A DNA stretch of 64,000 bases from Pyrus communis (GCF_963583255.1 NC_084816.1:11705100-11769099); one strand, 5' to 3'. Counted from the first letter of the stretch, positions 1-12,475 are shown. A program made the numbers and translations. Notes: generated by a model from the letters alone, not told the origin.

Positions 1-24
1 GGCTGTCTGTAAATCTAACCATAC

Positions 25-430
25 CTACTTGAGGACACGGATGTTGAATCGGAGAGCTCCTTAGGAGGCATTACAACAGTGTATTGAAATGCAATCTGTA
101 TAATAGGAGGCTCTGATCCATGTCTGCAAAATACAATAGTGAACCCAGGATTGGATTAGAATGCACATCACACAAGCACGGATTTATATCCGTAAATGAT
201 AGCAATCAGTAATATTCTGGCCAATAATTAAGAGCTACAACGTGCAACAGATGCTTGGTAAAATTCATAGTATTTGAAAGTAGCATTCACTCTTCTATAT
301 ATGATTAAGCTGTATTGCTTTAATGGTTGCCAAGCTGATTGATAATTAATCTTTCACCGAAAATAAAGGGAAGAGAAGACAGCCAGCTTCGGAAGAGAGA
401 ATGGGGGAGGAGCATGGCAGGCGGAGGGGA

Positions 431-467
<37 letters not shown>

Positions 468-3400
468 GGGGGGTGTGGGGGGGTGGTGGGTGGGGAGGTG
501 GGGGGTGTGGAATGCAGAAGTACAGAAGGAAGGGAGGGAGCATGGCAGGAGGAGGGGAACAGCAGCAGGAGGAAGGAGATCTTTTACTCTCTTTTTTCAC
601 AAAAAGAAAAAGCTCATTTACTGAAATCCCTTCAGAAATATTTAATTGGTTATAATTTATGGATTTTGAGTCAATTGAGCAATTGAGGAAAGCAGCAGCA
701 GGAGGGAGGAATATTTCCTCCCCATACTTATTAAAGTTTCTCTAGAAATATTTCATTGCTTGTAATGAAATATTAAAATTTTATAGACCTAATTTCAGTG
801 TGCCCATATTTTGTAATTACTTCATGTTCTCTCAAAACTTAATTGACTACGAGCATAGAAAAATCTAGAATACTTGACATAGTAACTAACAAGGATCTTT
901 AACTAAACAAATTTTTGAGGTAGAGAACTGGAGAGTTGGTATGCAAAGCACTGATCAATTAGTAAAACTCTCCCACACAAATGATGGAGGTGGGGGCTGT
1001 GGTTTGGGGAAACATGTGTTTTCAGAGATCTTTAAGGTAAGCAGACCAAGAAACTAGAATTCGTGGACCATGCTACAACTTTAGTAAAAGAAAATAGCAA
1101 CTAGAATATGAGTTTCACAAAACTCAAAGTCAAAGTCAAATGAAAGCTCAAAGTCAAATGAAAGCTATCAAGAATCATTTGTTTCATAAACAAACACCAC
1201 TGAGGATCCTTGGTATCACAAAACTCAAAGTCAAATGAAAGCTATCAAGAATCATTTGTGTTTAGCCAAAATAAAGATGCCCTGATGGCCATCTGAGGAA
1301 TATACTTACTTTGCAAATCCCTTGGTGTCTTCAAACTCAAAGTCATAAGCATATGTCGCATAAGAATCACAACAGATAATGTGTTGAACATTCTCATACT
1401 GTGGATCCGGAAAGAAATGACCATACTGCAAAATAAACAAACGATATACAATAAGAAAATGATAAAATTGTAACTCTAAAATGAAACGACAAGACACTCA
1501 CAGAGTGGCCAGTTTTGAATTCAGATGAGGTCCTCAATCGCAGTACACAACCAAAAGCATATGGCCGACTTAGCATTCGGTACCTGCAAATAATGCATAA
1601 GACAATCATCATAACCTAGAAATTCGAACGACTACTCTCTACAATATTAAGAATTGATGAAAATCTATATTGTTTGTCATTTATTTTATGGATGAAGAAA
1701 GCCACTGTATCAAATGTATTGATAAAACGTGTTTAGTTATATAGATAATAAACATAAGTCGTCCATCAAATTATTCAAAATATTTAAAACCCAAGGTGTC
1801 ATCTCCAATTTACATAATCACACACCAACATGTATGCAAGTCAAAATAATACCAGAGTATTTTCTGAGGTATGCTCACATGAGAAAGGGAAATGCTAGGG
1901 AGATTAAATTTGTGGACAAAATTTGCAAACTAAATGATGTGTCACCAATAGAAATAAGTATGTGTATCAACGCTTAAGTACTAATCCAATCATCAGCTTC
2001 CACGTCATTTACGTTACAAAATTTTGTTTACAACTTTGGTCTCCCTAGCATTACCTGAATGAGAAATATGGGGAAGAGTTTGAGAGGCATTTTGGGATTT
2101 TGGGGCCTGATGGGCTCAAGGCTTATGATCTTATTTTCAACTAAAAAAGAAAAAACAACTATTTGTAACATTTTAAGGCCCATTTTGTGCAATATTTACA
2201 CAGAGGGAGGCAGGCCTTGTGGGTTGTGTTGTCCGTGCTTGAAGCATGCCAGATTAAGACTATTATTTAATTTGATTTGAAGCATGCCAGATTGGGCTGT
2301 TGTCAAACTAATACCACCGTATTTTCTGAGGTATACTCACATGTCCTGAGGAAGAGTTGAGTCATCAGTGTTCGAATATAAATACAATGAGCCTCCACTG
2401 TCTACACTTAGAAACTTCAAAGACGCCAAATCTGTATACTCATTTGTAACAGCAAAAATGTCCACGCAAACACCTGCTTGAACAGCAACAGCAGCCTGTA
2501 AAATATGTCAATGCTTACGTTTCCAAAAAAATCCTCAGCATACAGTAACAAAGATACGGAAGATTAAACTACCAGATCTCTGTAGAATGGTGTCTGCTCA
2601 GGAAGCAATGCACGGTCCGCATCCTCTCCCTTACTAGCATATTGTTCACCATACCGTCTTGTATCTAGTTGCCCAGCTCCATAATCAGGAGGACCAGACA
2701 AAAAGGCAAAGACTCTACCTGCAGTTACATTCAAAGGAGGAGACAACAACCTACGTCATGATTTTACATCGTCTGATGACATGAAGAAGATTTGAAACAC
2801 TACTCATAGGTATGGTTGTTGGACCAAATATTACAGTTTTATTAGCTACGAAATTCATCTCCTCACCTAATGCAAATGTACTTCCATACTCAGATCCAAG
2901 GTAGTTCAAAAGTGCTTCCATTGCCACCCCAAACCCTCGCCCACCCATCAAAACACCATCAATTCCTTGACCAGCTGCTGTAGTTCTCTCCCATGAAGTT
3001 GTTGGTCTGAGCGTTTCAAGTGCAGATCCAATACGGTCCTTACAAGTTTCCACCTGGAAGGAAGTTACTGAATTTAGCTAACAAACCAAAAATATATATA
3101 CCGCCGTGAATTTGGGTGCAGAGAAATATATTGCACAAAAAGAAAATAAAAGTCATTAAACATAGTGGCTGACATACTGGAGCCAAAAACTGTAACAATG
3201 GCATGACATCTTCAAGCTCAATTGGTAGGGTACCGTCTGTTTCCGGTGGAATGAAAACATTCTTTACAACTGGTATAGGTCCTTGAACATCATACAACCC
3301 TAATTTGTGGCTAAAAGTAGCAAGACCAAAGAGAGAACCAGGCCCAAGAGCTGTAAAAAGAAGATTGAATGAGCGAATTTAGTTGTCAAGTACAGCATCA

Positions 3401-5161
3401 TGAAGAAATGTAAAAAATAAAATCTATTTCAAGTAGCAATTATCAACCAACCTTCCAAGGAGGCCAGCAATGCACTTTTAATAAGTTCCAAAAATTCTTC
3501 TGAAGCTGAAGTAAAATCCACAAAACATAAATGTCACTGATTTGAAAATAAATAACCAATTTAAAAATAAATTAACATCTCAAGAAGAGAATCCACAGAT
3601 TAGAAGCACAAAAGATACATGGCCAGAAGATCTTTCTCATATTGTAACTCTTTAACTAGATCTAAAGGCTTTGATTTTTGAAGAACTCAAAGCCAAGTGA
3701 AGGACACATTGGATTAGATATGATACAACTAACTATTTCCTATACAAGGATGGAGTCCAAGGATTTCCTCATCCCTGTGGCCCAACCAAAAACATTGAAA
3801 CTATCAACATCGACCACAATGTCAATATCACCGACAATGTGCTTACATTTCCATTCCAGATGCAACTACAATGCTTGAAGACTTAAATTAATGTTCCTTG
3901 TCAATTCCAAATGGTCTCCTACAAATATAAGTGTTTTTTAATCATCTATATTAAAGTGCTTGAGAATTTTTTGCTTAGGTGGCAAGCATGGAAGAATGAT
4001 GCAAACAAAACGCACATAAAGCCGTTAAATCTCAAAGATCCAAGTATCGAATTAAGTTCTCCAAAGTTCATATGTATAGCCTTGGAAATACAGTCATGTG
4101 AGGCCTTCAAATAATACCCTTCAAAATAAGCATCTTGAAGTACATAATTGTTAATTTAACATGAAATGAACCAGATGGTGGCAATCCAAACATGGTTCAA
4201 GAGTCAACACCCTCACCAATATCCAAACCTGAACAGCACCTTTCTAAGTCATGAAAAGGTAACAGTAATCGAAAGAAAATCTTTTTTGGCTCTAGTGACA
4301 TGTGTACTCATGACATTAAACTTCGAATTCTATATCCTAGAATAAAGCAGAGACATATCAACCATTACGAGAAATTACAGCATCCAAAACAAAGCACAGA
4401 AATGAGTTGGACCGAACCTAATTGGATACCAATTCTCATTGTCAACAACAACAACGCAGCCCAACGACATGACTAGAAATCATCAACCTTATTTCGAGGA
4501 AAATTATCCCAAATTATACATATGAATGGCCATTATCCAATGTGATCAACTGCAATCATCCAATACATACATTACAACTTCCTCCAAATGAATGACCAAT
4601 ACTTCAACCACTTACAGGACAAATCAATGACCGCAACGTAAACCGGGCGAGGTTGCATTACTTCATCCGACTCTTCTACTGCACAATAAACCGAGCGAAA
4701 ATAACAAAAAGAATATAAATTAGCACTGAAAACAAATAAAAATAAAAACATAAATTACTTCGGCTTTGTGTTCATTTTCTCAGCAATCAAACAGAAAATT
4801 AAATCATAAGAAAAGTGTGGGAAATTGACCAACCAGGAAGCTCCAGATCTACGAACGAGGACATCATTTCGGGGCAGGACTGAGGGTGCGAGTATCGAGC
4901 AATGGCCTGAGACGAAAGCCCCTGAGGGTTTCCGCACAGGGCACAGTTCCACGACCACTGATCCAGCTCGCAGAACGTGTTGAAATACGCCCAGCAGTTC
5001 TCGCACCTCGGCAGCAGCTGGCCGTCCGATCCGTATGCCGGCGACTGGCCGTTCTCGTCCTTCGTCGCGAACGGCGTCACCGAAACGCCCCATGGGATGC
5101 CTGAGCTCTCGTGGGCCCCGGCGTCGATCGGAAACCGCGACACGGAGGCTCGGACCGCCAT
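25..5161 (-). CDS. SEC23: SEC23-family COPII coat protein, 5' ten exons (3' end beyond window)
   Basis: SEC23 is the inner COPII coat subunit at ER exit sites and the GTPase-activating partner of SAR1. Coding exons on the complement: 5161-4834, 4678-4616, 3505-3452, 3350-3178, 3053-2867, 2718-2573, 2495-2341, 1583-1502, 1425-1310 and 123-25. All have AG acceptors and GT donors, and phases agree throughout, giving about 467 codons. The start is the ATG opening MAVRASVSRFPID. A zinc finger follows with Cys53, Cys56, Cys73 and Cys76 (CENC and CALC). The trunk domain then shows VIDLSSSEEFLEL, GLYDVQGPIPVVKN and FAVTNEYTDLASL, and the beta-sandwich part shows YGHFFPDPQYEN and AFQYTVVMPP. It resembles the divergent plant clade that I recall as Arabidopsis At2g27460. 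The helical and gelsolin-like regions lie off the left edge. Intron 2 (3506-4615) and intron 7 (1584-2340) hold nothing recognisable. No break is seen, so it appears functional. Confidence 0.93.
434..466. repeat. T33 homopolymer in the last intron seen of SEC23
   Basis: An uninterrupted run of 33 T on the + strand (A on the transcribed sense strand) within the intron 124-1309. It may be the tail of a retroposed insertion, but no flanking duplication is evident. The rest of this 1.2 kb intron is AT-rich and holds nothing recognisable apart from the adjacent G-rich tract. Confidence 0.9.
467..510 (+). other. G-rich tract, possible G-quadruplex
   Basis: Directly after the T33 run, the + strand has at least six closely spaced runs of three or more G separated by T, TG or A. 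This fits the usual G3+N1-7 quadruplex pattern. It lies in a SEC23 intron on the template strand. Confidence 0.6.
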
Positions 5162-5389
5162 ACAGAGAGCGGGGTGTGGTGATTTTCGGGTTTTTCTTTT
5201 TTTTAATTTTCTTTTTTGGGGATTTTCTCGGGAAACAAACGGCGGATGAGAAGTAGGATGGGTGCACGTTAGCTGACTGCTGGTTATGCCACGTCGTGAA
5301 CCAGTGGTTATGTGCCAACTAGCAAGATGTTTGCTGATTTGGCATATTAGCTCCCATGCCACGTCATGGAAAGGTCCGGCCCGGTCCAC
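5162..5389 (-). promoter_or_regulatory. SEC23 5' leader and proximal promoter region
   Basis: This stretch lies between the SEC23 ATG and the first transposon-derived sequence. Its pyrimidine/purine-skewed part at 5190-5240 would form a purine-rich leader in the sense direction. No clear TATA box was found. The assignment is by position only. Confidence 0.4.
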
Positions 5390-5451
5390 CTTCAAAACTT
5401 CCTTTTTTTTTTTTTTTTTTTTTTTTGGTGTTTTGGTAACTTCAAAACTTC
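5390..5451. mobile_element. Minute retroposed insert with 12 bp target duplication
   Basis: CTTCAAAACTTC occurs at 5390-5401 and again at 5440-5451. Between the copies are a C, T24 and GGTGTTTTGGTAA. The related, uninserted sequence near 31220 and 44340 lacks this piece. It looks like an extremely 5'-truncated poly(A) retroposon in minus orientation. Confidence 0.6.
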
Positions 5452-5639
5452 TTTGGCCAGGCCTAGCTTAGGGCAGTTTCACTGTGGAAAAGGTCGCCAA
5501 GGCTATTTAATATTTAATCCACCTCAGTGAATAGTAACTATCCTTAGTGAATAGCAACTGCATTTTGCATCTCTATCCGTACATCGAATAGCCTTGGTAA
5601 TAGGCAATAAAATATTAGTATTTTTTTATTTATAAAATA

Positions 5640-5930
5640 ATACAAAATAATTTAATTTGTAATTTCGGATAAGATTTTTAATCGTTTTCGTTGCGTCACG
5701 TGTCATTATCCGAAAAGACAATTATTGGTGATGAATTTCGATAAGATTTTTATCCAATGTTGTCGTGCCACGTGTCGTTACCTTTTCAGAATCGTTGATG
5801 ATAGATTTCTGATAAGATTTTTAACCAATCACGTTGCACCACGTGTTACAATCTGTTTACAATATTTGAGGATAGATTTCGACCAGATTTTTAACGAATG
5901 ACAGCATGCCACATGGCATTATTTACAACC
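5640..5930. promoter_or_regulatory. Subterminal tandem array with G-box cores (Harbinger 1)
   Basis: Four diverged units of roughly 65-70 bp each contain a GATAAGATTTTTA-like stretch followed by a CACGTG or related core (TCACGTGTC, CCACGTGTC, CCACGTGTT, CCACATGGC). The same array, in inverse orientation, precedes the transposase of the second Harbinger copy at 25010-25330. It is probably the transposase-gene promoter or a transposase-binding subterminal region. Confidence 0.6.
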
Positions 5931-6127
5931 TAATCCTTTATGAATTCTCCATATAATCCACCATCCATCCTCAGAAATCTCACACCAATTTTTTGAAGAT
6001 CTGTATCATTATTCATAGTTTTTGCTTCCTTCTTCACCAAATCAAAATCTGTATCATTATTCATAGCTTCTGCTTCCTTCTTCACCAAAATCAAAATCTG
6101 TATCATTATTCATAATTTCTGCTTCCT

Positions 6128-7330
6128 TCTTACAGTATCTTCTTCTTCAAGGATGATGTGGAAAATCGATTAGCAAGAGGAAGAATTGTTTAACCAATTA
6201 GAAGGAATGTTCAATCTCCAGGTGGCCCAAAATGAGAGGGAAGAGGATGATGAGTGTAGAAGGAAAGATAACGAAGCAAGAATGGGCAGAGCGTCACATT
6301 CCCGTCGAGTCATCCAAGTTGTGAGTCAGATCTGCAGGCCTAGCCGTTCCGGAAACCTTGATAGAAGCAGGCAACAACGAGGTATGGAAGTCTTGGACGA
6401 TTATTTTGTCCATAATAGGGCATTCCCTGATACGTACTTTAGACATCGTTTTAGAATGGAATGACATTTGTTCAACAAAATCATGATTGTTGTTTGCAAC
6501 CAAGATTCTTACTTTGTGCAAAAGAATGATGCTTTTGGTGTTATGAGTCTCTTTCCTGAGCAAAAAATTATTGTTGCCTTGCGGATGCTTGCATATGGAG
6601 CATCTGCAGACCAAGTGGATGAGATACGAAGATGGGGAAATCAACCATTCTTGAGTCCCTGATGAGGTGTTGCGGAGCAATCAAATCTATCTACACCGCA
6701 AAATACCTTCAGAGACCTACTAACATGGACTTGCAAAGGCTTCTAAAGAAGGTCGAGATGCGAGGTTTTCTTGGGATGATTGGAAGCATCGACCGTATGC
6801 ATTGGACCTGGAAAAACTGTCCAAGTGCATGACAAAGCGCTTATGGGGACAGAAAATGAGCAAAAAGTATCATTTTGGAGGCGGTGGCATCTTTTGATAC
6901 ATGGATTTGGCACGCATTTTTCGGGCTTCTGAGAGCTCAAAATGACCTCAATGTCCTTGCCCAATCCCCAGTGTTCAACGATGTCCTACAAGGAAAGGCA
7001 CCAAAAGTCACGTACTGGGTTAACGAACATAAGTACGATAGGTCATACTACCTAGCAGACGACATTTACCCAAGGTGGCCATCATTTATCAAAACAGTTC
7101 CACGTCCGCGAAGTGCAAAGGAAAAACACTTTGCAAGCTGTCAAGAGGGGTGCAAGAAGGATGTGGAGCGTTGTTTTGGTATCATCCAAGCTCGATGGGC
7201 AATTGTCAAGGGTGCTGCCAAAATGTTTGATGTAGAGTCGCTTCGATCCATTGTGATGACGTGCATCATTCTTCACAACATGATTGTGGAAGATGAGTAT
7301 AATTATGATGTCGTTGATGAATATGAGTAC
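6128..7330 (+). pseudogene. Harbinger 1 transposase (DDE_Tnp_4 / Plant_tran type), inactivated
   Basis: This would be the DDE transposase of a PIF/Harbinger element. Recognisable blocks in order are GRASHSRRVIQ, VLDDYFVHN, YFRHRFRME, FPEQKIIVALRMLAYGAS, GMIGSIDRMHW (first D), SFDTWIWHAFFG, YYLADDIYPRW (second D) and KDVERCFGIIQARW (E). It has in-frame stops upstream of the N-terminal block, a TGA at about 6465 (apparently an Arg codon in the other copy), a one-base frame change near 6630, TGA at about 6830 within CPSA-W-Q, and a TGA after GDRK near 6857. The normal C-terminus after DVVDEYEYN is missing because of the deletion that joins it to ORF2. It cannot encode a full transposase. Confidence 0.9.
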
Positions 7331-7368
7331 AATTGTGCATCATTCTTGCACGCCTCCTTCGCACCACG

Positions 7369-9417
7369 TGATGCGGGATTTATACGCGCACAAATTAAAC
7401 CCTCTTTTTGACAATTGTAGTATAAGTATAAGTAGGGATCGTTCTGGACCAGGGATTAGGAGGGATTGCAAATCTCTTGGAAACTGACTCAAAAACGTAA
7501 AAACACAATATAAAACACTAAACTAGACTCAAAGAATGTAAAACTAAACTTTAAAACACTAAGACAAACCAAAGACTCAAAATGCTTTTAAAAACACAAA
7601 TAAGACACTTTCTAACTAAATTAGACAATAAAGTAAAGGGGGATTTAAGTTTATACGAAAATTGAAATAACGAAACAAGTTAAATAAACTAGACAGAATG
7701 TAAATATGAAATTGATGAAATGGAATGAATGGATGATAGAATAGCTAAGGGGGTCATCTCCACATATGTTACACTTGCATAATAAAAAGATTTCCAATTA
7801 CATTTCAATAAATTATGAAACTCATCACCCCGGGTTAATTAGGTCCGCTTAAATTAACCGTCATGTTTTCCTTAAGTTAATGAATTGGATGGGTTAGCGC
7901 AACGCAATTCACAACATTCTCCAAAAGTCCTTTACGTGAACAACACAATAAAGATACAATCAAAGATCATTAAGCATTATGAAAACTATAAGTGTTGACG
8001 AGACATTCGTTACTATGATGAGCATGAAACTCGTGCCAATAATTCATTTAACGCGATTGTTTATAAGCAACCTCCACTACTTGTGAATATAAGTTCATAA
8101 CGATTAGGTGAAAATCACTTATATTCTAGCGTCATATTCATGCATGAAAATTAAGCGCGCATTCTTAATAAACATACATAAATAAGTTATCAATCAAACG
8201 GTTAAACAAATTGAATCAACAACTTATGAAATGCAATTAGAAGTAATCAAATCAAAATGCAAGCATAAACATATATTTCGAATCACCCCCTAGCTAAAGG
8301 GGGTTTAGTTTATTATAACTTTGAAATCAAAGAAATACCTAAACATTCCAACAACTCAAACTTGAATTGTATGAACGTTTAGGCACTCTTCTCTTCCATT
8401 CCTCATACATACAAACAAAGAGAATTGAATTTAAACATTGAAATCAAAGAAACACCTAAACATTCCAACAACTCAAACTTGAATTGTATGAACGTTTAGG
8501 CACTCTTCTCTTCCTCGTTGTTGTAGCACAAGGTCTAAGGATAGTTTGATGGTGTGAATGGTTTGGGGAGTGGTGTTTGGATTAATAGGGAAATGGAAAA
8601 ATGGTGTTTGGATTACAAGGGAAATGGAAAAATGGTGTGTTGTGTATGAAATGAGATGTTCTTGAATGAATGAATGCAAGGGTATTTATAGGAGTAGTGG
8701 AGGGAACATATGGCTATGTCATTTGTAGGTGAAGTAGGTGGATGTTGTAGGTGAAGTAGGTGGATGTTAGGTGAAGTAGGTGGATGTTGTAGGTGAAGTA
8801 GGTGGATGTTGTAGGTGATTATGAGTGATAAGTGATAAGTGTATGATATGTTAAGTGATAAGTGAATGATTATGATAAGTGATAAATGAATGTATGATAT
8901 GATAAGTGGTGAATGATATGTGGTGAATGATAAGTGGTAAGTGATATGTGATAAGTGATTGAGTGTATGATATGATAAGTGGTGAATGATATGTGATAAG
9001 TGATATGTGGTGTATGATATGTGATAGTGTGGAATGTTGGAATGTTATGCACGGCTAAGGATAAAGGAAAGGTTTAAATGTCCTAAAACTAAAGGGAACA
9101 AGGTTCCAACACTTTGGTCTTTAATTAGGTCTTCAATTTCGTCCAACACTTTGGTCTTTAATTAGGTCTTCAATTTCGTCCAACACTTTGGTCTTTAATT
9201 AGGTCTTCAATTTCGTCCAACACTTTGGCTTCAAGCATAAGCTATCCGTCCTTAGCCCAAAAGTGCTCCAAAAGTCTCCAAAATGCATCTTTTTGCTCCT
9301 TTAGCCCTTTGGACCTACAAACACACGAAAATAGCTTAAAGTACTAAAATAACTAAAGAAACATAACGTAAATGCACGAGAACAAGCTATTTAAGTCGCA
9401 TGAATATGCTCCTATCA
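7369..9417 (-). repeat. Left LTR (3' LTR in element orientation), 2049 bp
   Basis: It starts TGATGCGGGATT and ends GCTCCTATCA on the + strand. It contains a TATAAATA box on the minus strand at 8683-8690, just upstream of the probable transcript start. A minisatellite lies at 8728-9030, and three 37 bp units at about 9103-9220 begin CCAACACTTTGGTC. Confidence 0.95.
8728..9030. repeat. Minisatellite in the left LTR
   Basis: Four to five copies of a 17-22 bp GTAGGTGAAGTAGGTGGATG unit are followed by a degenerate array of GATAAGTG/GATATGTG words. The same array is in the right LTR at about 15814-16115. On the minus strand it is open as a repetitive Thr/His/Tyr-rich frame, which is a by-product of the repeat and not a gene. 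Confidence 0.85.
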
Positions 9418-9432
9418 AATACCCCCACACTT
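9418..9432 (-). other. Polypurine tract of the LTR element
   Basis: On the minus strand AAGTGTGGGGGTATT lies directly against the left LTR. This is the expected position and composition for plus-strand priming of an element read right to left. Confidence 0.75.
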
Positions 9433-10186
9433 ATCTTTTGCTAGTCCTCGAGCAAAACAAAACAAAAGAACACGAAACTAGACAAAACGAACAAAACACA
9501 ACCTACACCTTCCAACAATCGTCTCACGGATTTCCAATGCACAGGACAAGTTAAAAATCATTATTCCCATAGATTTTAGTCATCTTCACACTTGAATACA
9601 TTCTTAATCATAGTCACCACATACTATTTCACAATTAAGCATTTAAAACCATGTTTTGAATGTAGTAACATGCCTTAGAGAATTTGCTCAAATCCTTACA
9701 AGATATGCTCTCGTTTTTCACACAGATTTTCTGACTACACACCCTAAACTAGTTATATGTGAGAAGATTGATGTAATCATAAAAACAAACACTCACATAT
9801 ATGTATTTCAAAGGAAGCAATTTCTGGAGTTAATAAGCATGTTTAGATATGATCTCATGAATGGAATGCTACTATTTAGACGCGAGAACCAGTGATACCA
9901 TAAGCTCATACCAAGTTCAAACTCCACAAATTGAAATACACAACACTCAAGATAGAAGTCAAGGGTTGTAACGGGGCTTGGGGTATGTGGATAACAAAGA
10001 AGGGATATGGAAAACAAAGGTTTTTAAAGAAATAGTGAGCAAAGCATTTGAATCAACTTAGAATTCACTTTTGAATGAAAACTCAACTTTTGAACAAAAA
10101 GGGAGAATTTAGACAATTTACACCCAGAATTGGTGTTTTGGAACCTTTCTTCAATCACTTATTCTTTCATTTTTTTTCTTTTCTCT

Positions 10187-10234
<48 letters not shown>

Positions 10235-11990
10235 AATCTCAAAACATCAACACTTAAACATTCTCTCCCCCACACTTATTTTCTTTCATAATGTAACTCA
10301 AAAGGAATTCAATTAAGTCATGCTCACTATCTTTTAAGAACAAGGGTGGGGATTGTCCTAAACTAGGCTAGGTGAGGAAAATGTGGGTAAACAAAGAATA
10401 AAGGCAAAACGAGGCTCAACGAGGTTAAAACTTACAACATATACGAAGTATGGGAAGTAAGGCTATTTGGCTATGGTGGTGGTCACTACACAACTTCTTC
10501 TTGAATATGTGTTATGCAAATCAATAACATGCTTTGAATGAAATGGGCATGAGTTCTAGCATTTGGAACTATATGATGAAACGCCTTCTAAGTAGTAACC
10601 AAGCAAAGAATAATGAGATTATGCAACGACTTTAGAAAACAAGAAATCACAGATTATACTCTCCAAAGAACGTTATAGGCTCAAGTCTCTCAGGGTTGTA
10701 GCGTTTGTTTGAGTTCCTTCCTTCAAGCATGTTACAAAAACGAATTTTTTTCTTTTATGATTGCATGTGAAGTCATACATTATAACCATAACCAAGCATA
10801 TACCAAGAGTAAATCAAACTTTTCTCTATGTTTATAACTCTTCCTAACCGTCATGCAATTATAAACCAAATCCTTATCATTGTGTTGGAAGGTACCCTAA
10901 GACACAAACACACAAAAACGACTCTTAAAACAACTCTTTTTGGGTTTTTCAAAACAATTTTTCAAATTTTTATGGGATTTTCGAATTATAAAACAAAACA
11001 CACTAAAACACTCTAAAACAACTTAAAAACACCTTAAAACAGCAAGGAACAACATTTGAAGTTATGGGTGATAAAATCCCACGAATTTGCATTAAATATA
11101 CTTAGTTACCCCCCCCCCCCCCATACTTAAATCAAACATTGTCCTCAATGTTTTAAGCATATGGTTCACACAAAACATAAGTAAACACACAAAAAGCAAC
11201 TAAACATACTAAACATGGCAAAATGTAATTAACAAAGAGAAGAGTTTAGGGACGCAAATCTGGTTATGGAGTGTAAATTCCCTCTTCTCCTTGGTGATTG
11301 CATTGAGGCTTTGATCTTTGTGATTCCACAGGCTTACTCTTGAACTGGTTTCTGCCCATCGTTGATTTTCCTTTGTGCTACTTCTTGAACTGGGCAGCAG
11401 GATGGTTCTTTTGGTTTCCCCCGAAGGTCTGAGCTTCCTCCTCTTATCTGTTTCTTTGTTCAATCTTTGGAGGAGTGGTCCCTTCTCTGGAAGTGTATCA
11501 ACCGTTGAAGATGACTACTCGAGAGCAACGCTAGGTAAGCAATCAGGAATAGATTCCAGGCAGTTGGCTCCAGATCGGAAGACTGACTCCAAGTGCCGGC
11601 TGATTGCTTCTTTTACTTTGCCATGCAAGTAAGAACAAGGACAAAGAAAAAGACAGGGAAAGAGCATGATATGAGATACTTTTGCTTTTGACCTTGATGA
11701 TATGAGATACCTTTGCTTTGAAGAAGCGGTGAATGAATCAGCACATGCTTCAATCCGCCGTTTCCTCTTGGGTCATATGTACTCCAGGCATCTGGTATCA
11801 TCTTTGGGGAAGAAGAAAGAATTGAGTATTTTGAAAGGCTTTGCTGGGAGTGCGCCCTCAGAGGTGAGGGAGAGTTGGGCATTTTTTCAGGTTTGCCCTG
11901 CCATAAAAGACGAAGGTCGACATATATAGAGATAATATCAAGTGGTGGTACTTTTTACCCTTGTCGACAAACGTTTTGATCCCGCAAATC
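9433..11990. other. Non-coding 3' internal region of the LTR element
   Basis: AT-rich sequence without a credible gene on either strand. It contains a T-rich run at about 10190-10233 and a C14-type run at 11107-11122. Two further C-rich stretches followed by ATACTT or ACACTT (about 10265 and 11107) resemble the polypurine-tract end and may be remnants of older element junctions. Confidence 0.6.
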
Positions 11991-11999
11991 CGGCTCTTT

Positions 12000-12475
12000 G
12001 AAATAGTGGCGCCTCTTCGATCTTTGAATACGCCTCTTCGATTTCTGAGCAGGCGCCCCTTCGATTTCTGAACGACGCCCCTTCGCTTTCTGAACGACAC
12101 GTGGTAGTGCAGATGCGGCTCCTTTTGACAAAGCTGCACGCGTCTTCTGAAAAGCAGAGAAAGCGTCGCCGAACTTTGCGCTTGTCGGCTAAAGATGTGT
12201 AGATGCGATGATGGCCTCCACGTGTTTTCAGCTTTGTCAGAAATCTTTTGACAAAGTTGAACGCGTTTTCTTGAAAAGCCGAGGGAGCGTCGCCTAAATT
12301 ACGCCGGAAAATCCGGCTCTTTGAATCGGTGGACGCGTCGTCTTGGCTTTTTATAGAGCTATCAATCACCCCAACACACACACTCTGAAGATTTCCCATT
12401 CCTGAAACTCGACTCCGGTCCTTTGTGAAATTTTAACTTCATCCACCCCTTCTCTTTGAACACTTTTGAAAAAAA
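12000..12475 (+). promoter_or_regulatory. Promoter and 5' leader of the antisense coiled-coil ORF
   Basis: Three tandem units of about 23 bp containing CGCCYCTTCGATTTCTGA lie at about 12005-12090, followed by an ACACGTGG G-box-like word near 12090. A TTTTATAGAG box lies near 12350, about 125 bp before the ATG. The leader ends in an A-run before ATGGC, a good plant start context. This suggests an autonomous promoter independent of the LTRs. Confidence 0.5.

Noticed and set aside
339..686. Overlapping ORFs on both strands with poly-Phe or poly-Lys/Pro runs
   Set aside because: They are translations of the T33 and G-rich tracts in an intron, with no conserved residues or splice context.
4886..5256. 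Plus-strand ORFs opposite SEC23 exon 1
   Set aside because: They are shadows of a well-conserved exon on the other strand.
8728..9030. Regular repeats that could be mistaken for a CRISPR array
   Set aside because: Units are contiguous and degenerate without unique spacers, in a plant LTR.
8870..9052. His/Thr/Tyr-rich ORF on the minus strand, also at 15956-16138
   Set aside because: It is a translation of the LTR minisatellite; identity between the two places only reflects LTR identity.
11209..12399. Several ORFs of 75-153 codons upstream of the coiled-coil gene
   Set aside because: They overlap on both strands, follow the CGCCYCTTCG tandem repeats and show no family motifs; the region reads better as a promoter.
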